NCBI RefSeq assembly: GCF_003318295.1
Contig: NZ_QOCW01000001.1
Span: 310,001 to 374,000, forward strand
Direction of reading: 5' to 3'
Length of the DNA: 64,000 nucleotides
Origin: Bacillus taeanensis
GTDB lineage: Bacteria > Bacillota > Bacilli > Bacillales > UBA6769
Numbering within the stretch: the first letter of the stretch is position 1; each line of letters opens with the position of its first letter. The notes beneath the pieces are model-generated. The model saw only the letters and a program-made list of their open reading frames with translations, ran no database searches and was not told the DNA's origin. The position numbers and the translations under genes were made by a program. Below are positions 56,305-64,000 of the stretch, one piece after another.

Positions 56305-58029
56305 ATGTGGGACCTGCTTTTTTCGATGTTTGAGAGGTTGGCAATTATTGTAACGGTAGCTTTTATTATGACACGCTTTCGCTTTTTTCGGAGCATGGTT
56401 GCTGGTAGCGAGATTACTCGTTTGCAGAAGACGAGGGTTATTATTATGTTTGGCTGTTTTGGTATTATCGGGACCTATACAGGACTTACACTTAATACAG
56501 AAACGCTTACCTATACAAAATGGATGTTCTCTCTTGAACATAGTGAAGCGATTGCTAATTCTCGGGTAATCGGTATCGTCGTGGCAGGGTTATTAGGGGG
56601 CTGGAAGGTTGGACTTGGAGCGGGAATTATTGCAGGATTTCATCGCTATTTATTAGGCGGATTTACAGCGTTTTCATGTGGGATATCTGCCATCGCAGCT
56701 GGCCTCCTTTCTGGTTTTTTTCATCATAAATTACAAAATCGTTTAACAGTGCTTTCAACATCCTTTATTGTTGGTGCTCTAGCTGAAGCGTTACAGATGT
56801 TAATTATTTTATTTACTGCACAGCCTTTTCAACAAGCTGTTTTTCTTGTTGAAAAGATTGGGATGCCGATGATTATAGCCAATGGCATAGGGGCAGCACT
56901 TTTTATTTTAATTATTCGCAATGTAATAAGTGAGGAAGAAAAGATGGGGGCACTGCAAGCACAAAAAGCATTGCGGCTTGCTGAATTAACTTCCAAACAT
57001 TTAAGAAGAGGATTAAATGAGAAAACTGCATCAGCTACATGTGATATTTTATTAAAAGAAGTACAAGCAATAGCCGTATCAATTACAAATGAGACCCATA
57101 TTTTAGCTCATAAAGGCAGGGCTTCTGACCACCACCATAAGAATATAGAAATCCAAACCTCTGCTACAAAAGAAGTATTAATGACGGGACAGCTACTTAT
57201 AGCAAGCTCAGACAAAATACAATGTGTAGAAAAAAATTGTCCTTTAAAAGCAGCGATTATTGCTCCATTAAAACAAAAGGATAATGTGGTAGGAACGTTG
57301 AAGTTTTACTTTCATTCTCATAAAGATATTACACATGTGGTTATTGAGTTAATAAAAGGACTTTCTTCCTTGCTGAGTCAACAGCTTGAACTTGCAGAAG
57401 CTGATCGACACCGGGCACTGGCACAGCAGGCAGAGATTAAAGCACTGCAAGCCCAAGTAAGCCCGCACTTTTTATTTAATGCTTTAAATACAATTGTATC
57501 GCTTATTCGGACAGACCCTCTAAAAGCTAGAAAGTTATTAATTTCTCTTTCTCAATACTTTCGCCAAAATTTGTCTGGTACTACTAAAATGTGGATCTCA
57601 TTAGAAGAAGAATTGCGGCATGTAAAAGCTTATTTAGCAATTGAACAAGCGCGATTTTCTGATAAATTAAACGTATATTATCACATAGATCAAGAAGCAT
57701 TAGCCTCTCAACTGCCGCCATTAACACTGCAGCCATTAGTGGAAAATGCAGTTAAACATGGACTGAAAGGAATGAAACAAGGAAGTAGTATTATTATTAC
57801 AGTTAAAAATAATGATGAACACGTGCTTGTTAAAGTAGAAGATAATGGTGTGGGAATACCTGCGCTGCGATTAAATAAACTTCTTAATGAACAACTTTCC
57901 TCCACAACAGGCACTGGTATTGGACTATACAATGTGAATCGCCGTTTAATAATGATGCTTGGCGAAAAAGGAAGATTGATCATTAAAAGCGAACAAGGTA
58001 AAGGAGCATCCATATCATTTAAAATTTGA
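56305..58029 (+). CDS. lytS: LytS-type sensor histidine kinase
   Basis: This 574-aa kinase has six to eight N-terminal membrane helices (the 5TM-5TMR_LYT domain, residues ~1-205), a GAF-like region (~220-360) with a CxxxxC pair (KIQCVEKNCPL), a phospho-acceptor H388 in SPHFLFNALNT and an ATPase domain with LVENAVKHGL and DNGVGIP. This is the LytS/BtsS architecture. The ATG at 56305 follows AAAGGAGG; upstream in-frame codons lie over the site. Response regulator and CstA follow, so it likely senses a carbon compound, pyruvate by analogy with BtsS and LytS-PftAB. Orthology to B. subtilis lytS is not certain. Confidence 0.87.
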   Translation: MWDLLFSMFERLAIIVTVAFIMTRFRFFRSMVAGSEITRLQKTRVIIMFGCFGIIGTYTGLTLNTETLTYTKWMFSLEHSEAIANSRVIGIVVAGLLGGWKVGLGAGIIAGFHRYLLGGFTAFSCGISAIAAGLLSGFFHHKLQNRLTVLSTSFIVGALAEALQMLIILFTAQPFQQAVFLVEKIGMPMIIANGIGAALFILIIRNVISEEEKMGALQAQKALRLAELTSKHLRRGLNEKTASATCDILLKEVQAIAVSITNETHILAHKGRASDHHHKNIEIQTSATKEVLMTGQLLIASSDKIQCVEKNCPLKAAIIAPLKQKDNVVGTLKFYFHSHKDITHVVIELIKGLSSLLSQQLELAEADRHRALAQQAEIKALQAQVSPHFLFNALNTIVSLIRTDPLKARKLLISLSQYFRQNLSGTTKMWISLEEELRHVKAYLAIEQARFSDKLNVYYHIDQEALASQLPPLTLQPLVENAVKHGLKGMKQGSSIIITVKNNDEHVLVKVEDNGVGIPALRLNKLLNEQLSSTTGTGIGLYNVNRRLIMMLGEKGRLIIKSEQGKGASISFKI

Positions 58030-58090
58030 AAAGTATAAGCGTGATTTGTGCCAACATCTAAATTCATATAATACAAGGAGATTAAATACG

Positions 58091-58828
58091 ATGGGGAAGC
58101 ATATTCGAATTGTTGTGATCGATGATGAGGCGTTAAGCAGAGATGAACTTATCCACCTCTTAAAAAGATATAAGGATATTCATATTGCAGCAGAAGCAGA
58201 CTCAGGAGAAAAGGGCTTAGAAAAAATAATAACGGAAGAGCCTGATGTTATTTTTGTTGATATTGAAATGGGTGACATGTCAGGCCTTGAACTTGTAAGT
58301 GCCATCCAAAAAATAAAAAAACCTCCACTTGTCATTTTTGCTACAGCGTATCCAGATTATGCTGCCAAAGCCTTTCGTTATCAGGCGCTAGATTATTTAT
58401 TAAAACCGTTTGATGAAGAACAATTGGAAGATACAATGGAACGAATTCATCAGGAGTTAACAAAAAAGACATTAACGCCAACTTTTAAAGAACCAACGAT
58501 AGGAAAATTAGCAGTAGAAGATGAAGGCAAAATAGTGTACCTTATCCCAGAGGAAATTATTTATTTTTATCGCGAAGAACGTGAGACAATTGTTTGTACA
58601 AAGGATAAAAGCTATCGAATGAAAACTAGTTTAAAAGAGCTCGAACAAAAGCTTGTTTCTTTTTCATTCTTTCGCACCCATAAAAGCTATTTTGTTAATT
58701 TAAATTCAGTAAAAGAATTAATACCGTGGTTTAATGGCGCTTATCAAATAAAGTTATTCGGAAGCACAGAAGAGATACCTGTAAGTAGAAATTATGTAAA
58801 AGCATTAAGAGAACATCTTGAACTTTAA
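58091..58828 (+). CDS. lytT: LytTR-family response regulator
   Basis: This 245-aa regulator has a receiver (DDE at residues ~9-11, phospho-acceptor D57 in FVDIEMGDMSG, K in LLKPFDEEQ) and a C-terminal LytTR DNA-binding domain (~140-245; REERETIVCTKDKSYRMK, FFRTHKSYFVNLNSVKEL, PVSRNYVKALRE). ACAAGGAG lies ~10 bases before the ATG. It partners the kinase 61 bases upstream; cstA lies 137 bases on and is the probable target. LytTR proteins bind direct repeats upstream of a -35; I could not see a clear pair here. Confidence 0.88.
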   Translation: MGKHIRIVVIDDEALSRDELIHLLKRYKDIHIAAEADSGEKGLEKIITEEPDVIFVDIEMGDMSGLELVSAIQKIKKPPLVIFATAYPDYAAKAFRYQALDYLLKPFDEEQLEDTMERIHQELTKKTLTPTFKEPTIGKLAVEDEGKIVYLIPEEIIYFYREERETIVCTKDKSYRMKTSLKELEQKLVSFSFFRTHKSYFVNLNSVKELIPWFNGAYQIKLFGSTEEIPVSRNYVKALREHLEL

Positions 58829-58933
58829 TTCATGCATTATAGATATCAAATCATACATGTAAAGATTCTATTATGACATGTTAGACACATTTTTATCACA
58901 AATTGCCTTCTATCTTTTACAATAAGTTTATAT

Positions 58934-58947
58934 TGAAAGCGGATACA
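58934..58947 (+). promoter_or_regulatory. cre site between promoter and cstA
   Basis: TGAAAGCGGATACA matches TGWAANCGNTNWCA with one mismatch (A for T at position 10). It lies just after a possible -10 (TATATT at 58929-58934) and before the ribosome site, where bound CcpA would block transcription. Confidence 0.68.
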
Positions 58948-58965
58948 AAAAAGGGAGGAAAATAG

Positions 58966-60405
58966 ATGATAACTTTTTTAGTGTCAATTGTCATTTTAAT
59001 CATTGGGTATTTTACGTATGGTAAGTTCATTGAAAAAGTATTTGGAGCAAGTGAAAGTCGGAAAACTCCTGCTTTAGTTATGAATGATGGGGTCGATTAT
59101 TTACCAATGGGCTCAAAAAGAAATTCATTGATTCAGCTTCTAAACATTGCTGGGGTTGGTCCTATCTTTGGTCCTATTTTAGGCGCGTTATATGGTCCGG
59201 TAGCATTTTTATGGATTGTATTAGGAGCAATTTTTGCAGGGGCTGTTCACGATTATTTAACAGGCATGATTTCAATTCGAAATAGAGGTGCTCACCTTCC
59301 AGAGCTTGCAGGGAAGTTTTTAGGTAAAAGTATGAAGCACATTGTAAACGCTTTTGCTGTTTTGCTGTTGTTATTAGTTGGTACAGTATTTGTAAGTGCA
59401 CCAGCTGCTCTTATTCATAATTTAACATCAAATTGGCTGTCATTAGGAATAATTGTTAGTGCTATTTTTATTTATTATGTGATTGCTACCTTAATGCCAA
59501 TTGATAAAATTATTGGACGCATCTATCCAATTTTTGGAGCGCTTCTTGTACTTAGTGCAATTGGAATTGGGGGAGGGCTTATAGTAACAGGGGCACCAAT
59601 TCCTGAATTATCGTTTACAAATATGCATCCAGATCACTTACCGATTTTCCCTTTGTTGTTTTTAACTATTTCTTGTGGGGCACTGTCTGGTTTTCATGCT
59701 ACACAATCACCAATTATTTCACGTACAACACAAACCGAAAAGCAAGGTCGTCAAATTTTTTACGGTATGATGATTGCAGAAGCTATTATCGCCATGATTT
59801 GGGCAGCTGCAGCTATGAGCTTATTCAGCGGTAATGAGTTAAATGAAATTCTTGCAGCAGGCGGACCAGCAGCTGTAGTTAGTGAAGTATCGATTCGTAT
59901 GCTTGGCGCATTTGGTGGTACATTAGCTGTCATTGGTGTGATTATTCTTCCGATTACATCAGGTGATACATCATTTAGAAGTGCTCGTATGATTATAGCT
60001 GATTATTTTAATATTGCTCAGAAAAAAGTAATAAATCGTTTATGGATTGCAGTTCCGTTGTTTGTTCTATCCTTTGCTCTTACTAAAATTGATTTTTCAC
60101 TATTATGGAGATATTTTTCATGGGCAAATCAATCGACGGCGATGATTGCATTGTGGGTTGGGGCAATGTACTTGCTGCTAAAAAATAAGCCGCATTGGAT
60201 TGCTTCGATTCCAGCTGTATTTATGACTATGGCAACTTTTACCTATATAGCAAATGCACAAATAGGTTTTAATTTACCACTTCCTGCTTCCTATACAGCA
60301 GCAGCGATAGGAACAGGGCTTGTGATCTTTCTCTTTGCAAGAACTGCAAAAAAACAAATGAAAAAGAACATTAAAGTTGATGAAAACTATGATGATGCTG
60401 CATAA
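58966..60405 (+). CDS. cstA: CstA-family peptide/pyruvate carrier
   Basis: This 479-aa protein has ~13 membrane segments and the CstA signature GPIFGPILGALYGPVAFLWIVLGAIFAGAVHDYLTG near residues ~70-105. The N-terminus starts ITFLVSIVILIIGYFTYGKF. This is the shorter (about 480-aa) CstA clade. CstA relatives carry pyruvate (BtsT) or peptides; which one is unknown here. AAAGGGAGG precedes the ATG. The cre before it implies repression by CcpA in glucose and the upstream LytST-type pair implies induction, so it is used in carbon limitation. Confidence 0.9.
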   Translation: MITFLVSIVILIIGYFTYGKFIEKVFGASESRKTPALVMNDGVDYLPMGSKRNSLIQLLNIAGVGPIFGPILGALYGPVAFLWIVLGAIFAGAVHDYLTGMISIRNRGAHLPELAGKFLGKSMKHIVNAFAVLLLLLVGTVFVSAPAALIHNLTSNWLSLGIIVSAIFIYYVIATLMPIDKIIGRIYPIFGALLVLSAIGIGGGLIVTGAPIPELSFTNMHPDHLPIFPLLFLTISCGALSGFHATQSPIISRTTQTEKQGRQIFYGMMIAEAIIAMIWAAAAMSLFSGNELNEILAAGGPAAVVSEVSIRMLGAFGGTLAVIGVIILPITSGDTSFRSARMIIADYFNIAQKKVINRLWIAVPLFVLSFALTKIDFSLLWRYFSWANQSTAMIALWVGAMYLLLKNKPHWIASIPAVFMTMATFTYIANAQIGFNLPLPASYTAAAIGTGLVIFLFARTAKKQMKKNIKVDENYDDAA

Positions 60406-60440
60406 ACAAATACCGAGGGAAACCTCGGTATTTGTTTTTT
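60404..60440 (+). terminator. Terminator after cstA
   Basis: AACAAATACCGAGG and its complement form a 14-bp perfect stem with loop GAAA and T-run. Confidence 0.93.
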
Positions 60441-60556
60441 ATGTTAATAGCACTAAATTCAATAAATAACCATAAATACATAACAAAGTGTACATGTTAA
60501 AATATAAACAGTGGTAATAGAGCTGTGCTTATAGAAAAGAGGTTTAGCTGTTAAGT

Positions 60557-61597
60557 ATGCTTGTTATTGTAACCCAATTTATTATTCTCTTTTTTATTAT
60601 GTTAATTTCATTATTTCTCTTTTTAATTGTTTGGAAATATTATCGAAATAAGCAGGAAACAAAACAACAAACCGTAAAAAGAGATCTCCTTAGCAAATTA
60701 AATCGTTATATTCAACAAAGTGAATTTCCTAAGGAATATAACTTAGAAGATTCATTAGTGTTTCATGGTGTGGAAGAGGCACTAGCTGAATATGGTAGTT
60801 TTGTTCGGGACGTTGAAACATCGCGTTATATTCGAGAATATGTTGAAAAGAATTTTACTCCTTATTACCGAAGACTTTTATCACATCGCAGCTGGAGTAT
60901 TCGGATGAATACTTTATATCGAATCGATGATTTTCAAATGACTACACTACATAAAGAACTAATGAAACTTTATCGTTCTTCGGAAACAACGAAACTTGAA
61001 AAGTATCAAATTATGAGGATTTTTGCGACACTGCAGCATGAAAATTTGTTTTACATGCTTGGTGGTCAAGGAGAAGGCCTACCTAATTTTTATTACCGGG
61101 ATATACTATTAAGGTTGGATGAAGCCTTTTTTGCGAAATTTATTGAACGTTCTAAAGAGTATTCACTTCCGTTATTAGAAGGGTTACTTGATGCAGTTGG
61201 GGAAAAGAGGGATATAACATATTTGTCTTTTGTAGAACAAATGCTTTTACATAGCAGTATAGAAATACGAATTCGTGCATTAAAAGCAATTAGTAAATTA
61301 GGGTATATCCAACGATATGACATTGTCTTTCAGTTAGCTCAATCTAATTCTTGGCAGGAACGTTTAATGTGTGCCCGAATTTTAGCAAAAGTTCAGACGA
61401 AGGACAGTTTGTCTTTTTTAAAAACAATGATGAGTGATTCTTCGTGGTGGGTTCGTTCGGCTGCTGCCCAATCGGTGTTGGAATTTGCAGATGGAAGAAA
61501 AATCTTATCTGAAATCTCTAATCATCATGAAGATCAATATGCCCGTGATATGGCGAAAGAATGGTTAGAAAGAAGAGAACTTGTACATGATAGCTGA
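60557..61597 (+). CDS. Membrane-anchored HEAT-repeat-like protein
   Basis: This 346-aa protein has one N-terminal membrane helix (residues ~4-26), a positively charged stop (WKYYRNKQ), and a helical solenoid. The clearest HEAT-like repeats are at residues ~225-330: IEIRIRALKAISKLG, SWQERLMCARILAKV, SWWVRSAAAQSVLEF, each with the A-helix R/A pattern. The gene overlaps the next (glycosyltransferase) by 11 bases, so the two are made together. HEAT solenoids are protein-binding scaffolds; a role in recruiting or regulating the glycosyltransferase is an inference. The ATG at 60557 has AGAGGT at a rather long distance (13 bases), so the start is less certain. Confidence 0.75.
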   Translation: MLVIVTQFIILFFIMLISLFLFLIVWKYYRNKQETKQQTVKRDLLSKLNRYIQQSEFPKEYNLEDSLVFHGVEEALAEYGSFVRDVETSRYIREYVEKNFTPYYRRLLSHRSWSIRMNTLYRIDDFQMTTLHKELMKLYRSSETTKLEKYQIMRIFATLQHENLFYMLGGQGEGLPNFYYRDILLRLDEAFFAKFIERSKEYSLPLLEGLLDAVGEKRDITYLSFVEQMLLHSSIEIRIRALKAISKLGYIQRYDIVFQLAQSNSWQERLMCARILAKVQTKDSLSFLKTMMSDSSWWVRSAAAQSVLEFADGRKILSEISNHHEDQYARDMAKEWLERRELVHDS

Positions 61598-63002
61598 GAT
61601 TGGTTTAATTTTATTAAGGATATTTACTTATTTAGCAGCATTTTACTTAGTGATTGTTGCTTCTTTTTATTTACTATTTTTTATTTTTTCCTCTGTTCAG
61701 TTAAGAAGTCATTATCGTTTGGATGAAAATGAGCCGTATGAAGAACTTTTAACGTCTAGTTTTACAAAACCAGTTTCTATTTTAGTTCCTGCTTTTAATG
61801 AAGAGGCGGGAATTATAGGAAGTGTTCGCTCATTACTAAGTATTAACTACCCTGATTTTGAAGTAATTGTCATTAATGACGGCTCTACAGATAAGACGTT
61901 AGAAACAATGACTGCTGCTTTTTCTATGGTGAAAGTCGGAAGAAAGGTTATTCGCAGAAGGCTGGAGACAAAAGAAGTAAAAGGGGTGTACAGGTCTACC
62001 TTATATGAAAATTTATATATGATTGATAAAGAAAACGGCGGAAAGTCTGATGCGTTAAATGCTGGAATTAACTTGTCATTATTTCCTTATATTTGTTCAT
62101 TAGATGGTGATTCAATTATTGAGCGTGATGCTTTTTTAAAGGTTATGAAACCCATTGTCGATTCTGATGGAGAAGTGATTGCAGCAGGGGGAAGTGTTCG
62201 AATTGCAAACAATTGTCATATAGAGCGTGGCGAACTAATGCAGGTGGGGTTATCAAAAAATCCGCTTATCATTTTGCAAGTTGTTGAATATTTACGGGCT
62301 TTTTTAATGGGAAGAGTAGGCTTAAGTCGTCATAACTTATTGTTAATTGTTTCAGGGGCGTTTGGTATTTTTAATAAGGAATGGGTTGTTGAAGCCAATG
62401 GCTATCGTACGGATACCGTTGGAGAAGATATGGAATTAGTCGTTCATCTGCATAGGCTGATTCGAGAGAAAGGTGAAAACAAGCGTATCGAGTATATTCC
62501 CGAGCCGGTTGTATGGACTGAAGCTCCAGAGTCTTTACGAATATTGAGAAGGCAAAGAAGCAGGTGGCATCGCGGATTGTTTCAAAGTTTGTGGCTGCAT
62601 AAAAAAATGCTCTTTAATCCAAAGTACGGGACGATTGGAATCATTTCCATGCCTTCCTATTTTATTGTGGAATTATTAGGACCTATCGTTGAATTGTTCG
62701 GTTATTTATTAATTATTTTAAGTCCTTTTATGAGCGGCGTATATGTAAAAGGTGCTCTTTTGTTATTTTTACTTTTACTTTTATACGGTTCATTGCTTTC
62801 AATGAGTGCCGTTCTTCTAGAGGAATGGAGTATACGACGCTATCCGAACGTTAGTCAAATTATAAAACTTTTCTTTTGGTCATTAACAGAATCATTTTGG
62901 TATCGTCCATTAACTGTTATATGGCGTGTAGAGGGACTAATACAGGTTCTTCAGAAAAATAACCAATGGGGAAAAATGACTCGAAAAGGCATTTCTAAAT
63001 AG
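61587..63002 (+). CDS. Processive GT2 glycosyltransferase (PgaC/BcsA-like)
   Basis: This 471-aa integral membrane enzyme should polymerise a polysaccharide from nucleotide-sugar. It has a membrane helix at residues ~5-30, the catalytic GT-A domain with D98 in NDGSTD, D173xD175 in LDGDS, D281 in GEDME, and QRSRW at 323-327, the complete processive-family signature, followed by three or four membrane helices. The ATG at 61587 overlaps the preceding stop and has AGAAAGAAGAG upstream; a TTG at 61581 is an alternative. No PgaB deacetylase, PgaD or c-di-GMP PilZ domain is visible. The product is unknown: poly-GlcNAc, hyaluronan-like and cellulose-like polymers are possible. Confidence 0.85.
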   Translation: MIAEIGLILLRIFTYLAAFYLVIVASFYLLFFIFSSVQLRSHYRLDENEPYEELLTSSFTKPVSILVPAFNEEAGIIGSVRSLLSINYPDFEVIVINDGSTDKTLETMTAAFSMVKVGRKVIRRRLETKEVKGVYRSTLYENLYMIDKENGGKSDALNAGINLSLFPYICSLDGDSIIERDAFLKVMKPIVDSDGEVIAAGGSVRIANNCHIERGELMQVGLSKNPLIILQVVEYLRAFLMGRVGLSRHNLLLIVSGAFGIFNKEWVVEANGYRTDTVGEDMELVVHLHRLIREKGENKRIEYIPEPVVWTEAPESLRILRRQRSRWHRGLFQSLWLHKKMLFNPKYGTIGIISMPSYFIVELLGPIVELFGYLLIILSPFMSGVYVKGALLLFLLLLLYGSLLSMSAVLLEEWSIRRYPNVSQIIKLFFWSLTESFWYRPLTVIWRVEGLIQVLQKNNQWGKMTRKGISK

Positions 63003-63035
63003 TTTAGGGAGACAAGTAATAAATTGTTACCTATC

Positions 63036-63075
63036 AAAAATGACTTACCATGAATGGTAAGTCATTTTTTTATTT
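63036..63075 (+). terminator. Terminator after the HEAT-GT2 operon
   Basis: AAAAATGACTTACCAT and its exact complement form a 16-bp stem with loop GA followed by T-run. Confidence 0.93.
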
Positions 63076-63127
63076 TTGTTTCATATATTTGTACAAGCAA
63101 GTCTGTTTATAAGGGGAGGCGTTCCTT

Positions 63128-63997
63128 GTGATTACTATTCAATTTACAGATAGTTATGAATGTCACAGTATTTACCATACTGCTCAATATTATTTAAAAA
63201 CTTTAAATAAAGACGGCCAAAAGGTTATGCTTCGATGGGATTCACAGGATTGTTTAGTAATTGATTATAATAAAGATATGTCTTTTTATCTTACATATAT
63301 ACAGCCGCTGCTTGTTCAAGTTTTTACACAGTATATTATCGCGAAATATGAAAAAAATTATTTGTTTTACCTGCTTCGAAATCATTATTATTATAAAGAT
63401 GATGAAGAAATCAAGGAAATTATTAGTATAGCAAAGGCAATCATGGACGGAGAAAAGCAGGATATTCCAAAAATAAAAAAGTTAGCTGATCGAAAAAAAC
63501 TGCTTGAAGAGACAATAAAAAACTTTTTAGTACAGCCTTTTTCCTTTTGTTTTGATTCATTTGTAAAGTTTCGCTTAAAATATTACCGTGAACTGCTTGA
63601 GTCTTATGTAGAGTTAGCGATTGATGAATACAAGCTAGAGCATGATTATCAAAACTTCATCCAAAGTTTACGCTGTTTTTTAACCCATCGAGTACCATTA
63701 GTAGAAACTGTGCATGTGATGTATGAAGACCAGCCTGTCTTTTATAATGAAACATTAGTAGAACTAACGAGTGACTCATTACATTCCATTGTTGAGGAGC
63801 ACAGCGCGGCACTTCATTCAGTTGAAGTTGATTCTATTCTCTTACAGCCGTTATTAGCTTTAGCGCCAAAACATATTTACTTTTACACGTCTCATGAAGA
63901 CCTTAGTATTATTCATACAATGCAAAACATTTTTCAAGAACGTCTTCATCTTGCATCGCCTTTTGATTTTTATAAAAGACGACTTGATTTTTATTAA
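63128..63997 (+). CDS. ytxC: YtxC, putative sporulation protein
   Basis: This 289-aa protein has the YtxC-family pattern: TIQFTDSYECHSIYH at the N-terminus, a helical middle part (KLRYYRELLESYVELAIDEYKLEHDYQ near residues ~155-185) and a C-terminal HIYFYTSHEDLSIIHTMQNIF. The GTG start at 63128 has AAGGGGAGG upstream. Family members are spore-former specific with no known biochemical role. In B. subtilis it follows dnaI directly; here it is separated from dnaI by ~7 kb of inserted genes. The gene is complete, with the stop three bases before the window end. Confidence 0.88.
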   Translation: MITIQFTDSYECHSIYHTAQYYLKTLNKDGQKVMLRWDSQDCLVIDYNKDMSFYLTYIQPLLVQVFTQYIIAKYEKNYLFYLLRNHYYYKDDEEIKEIISIAKAIMDGEKQDIPKIKKLADRKKLLEETIKNFLVQPFSFCFDSFVKFRLKYYRELLESYVELAIDEYKLEHDYQNFIQSLRCFLTHRVPLVETVHVMYEDQPVFYNETLVELTSDSLHSIVEEHSAALHSVEVDSILLQPLLALAPKHIYFYTSHEDLSIIHTMQNIFQERLHLASPFDFYKRRLDFY

Positions 63998-64000
63998 ATA

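Overview
The window is a gene-dense, low-GC stretch of a chromosome from a spore-forming member of the Bacillaceae. Strong AGGAGG-type ribosome sites, several TTG/GTG starts, an alpha/beta-type small acid-soluble spore protein, the sporulation genes ytfJ, ytrH, ytrI, ytvI, ytaF and ytxC, and a gene order close to the ezrA-to-ytxC segment of Bacillus subtilis all point there. I cannot fix the genus from the sequence alone. I saw no rRNA, tRNA, insertion sequence, prophage or CRISPR array. About 61 coding genes are supported, most on the + strand, separated by many clear intrinsic terminators.

Layout. 1-13.8 kb: the 3' end of ezrA, the divergent carrier brnQ, the cysteine desulfurase/thiI pair for thiouridine and thiamine sulfur transfer, sspA, the amidohydrolase ytcJ, the membrane/spore group sppA-yteJ-ytfI-ytfJ, the peroxidase tpx, the methyltransferase ytxK, acetate kinase ackA and an EcsC-like protein. 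13.8-24.5 kb: an unknown minus-strand gene, argG-argH behind probable arginine boxes, two small unknown genes, ald, ytkL, ytoI, ytpI, nrnA and the minus-strand group ytrH-ytrI plus a 61-aa gene. 24.6-45 kb: dnaE, malic enzyme, accDA, pfkA-pyk, fxsA, ytvI, ytwI, the TCA operon citZ-icd-mdh, a MaoC-like hydratase, phoPR and an hflK-hflC pair. 45.7-56.2 kb: polA-mutM-ytaF-coaE, gapB, speD, a small cytosolic protein, nrdR and dnaB-dnaI.

Between dnaI and ytxC, which as I recall are adjacent in B. subtilis, lie two modules. One is a LytS/LytT-type two-component system followed by a CstA-family carrier, which by analogy with BtsSR-BtsT and LytST-PftAB is probably a pyruvate-sensing and uptake unit. 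The other is a translationally overlapping pair: a membrane-anchored HEAT-repeat-like protein and a processive GT2 glycosyltransferase with a complete D, DxD, D, QxxRW signature. This pair is the least explained protein-coding unit in the window.

The clearest regulatory signals are a near-consensus cre at about -55 of ackA (CcpA activation geometry), a cre between the likely promoter and the start of cstA (repression geometry), a perfect 13-bp inverted repeat over the -10 of gapB whose arms fit the CcpN consensus as I recall it, two arginine-box-like sites before argG, and a roughly 140-nt structured speD leader with a possible anti-Shine-Dalgarno. Central carbon metabolism (ackA, maeA, accDA, pfkA, pyk, citZ, icd, mdh, gapB, cstA) therefore forms a functional theme in which catabolite control sites recur.
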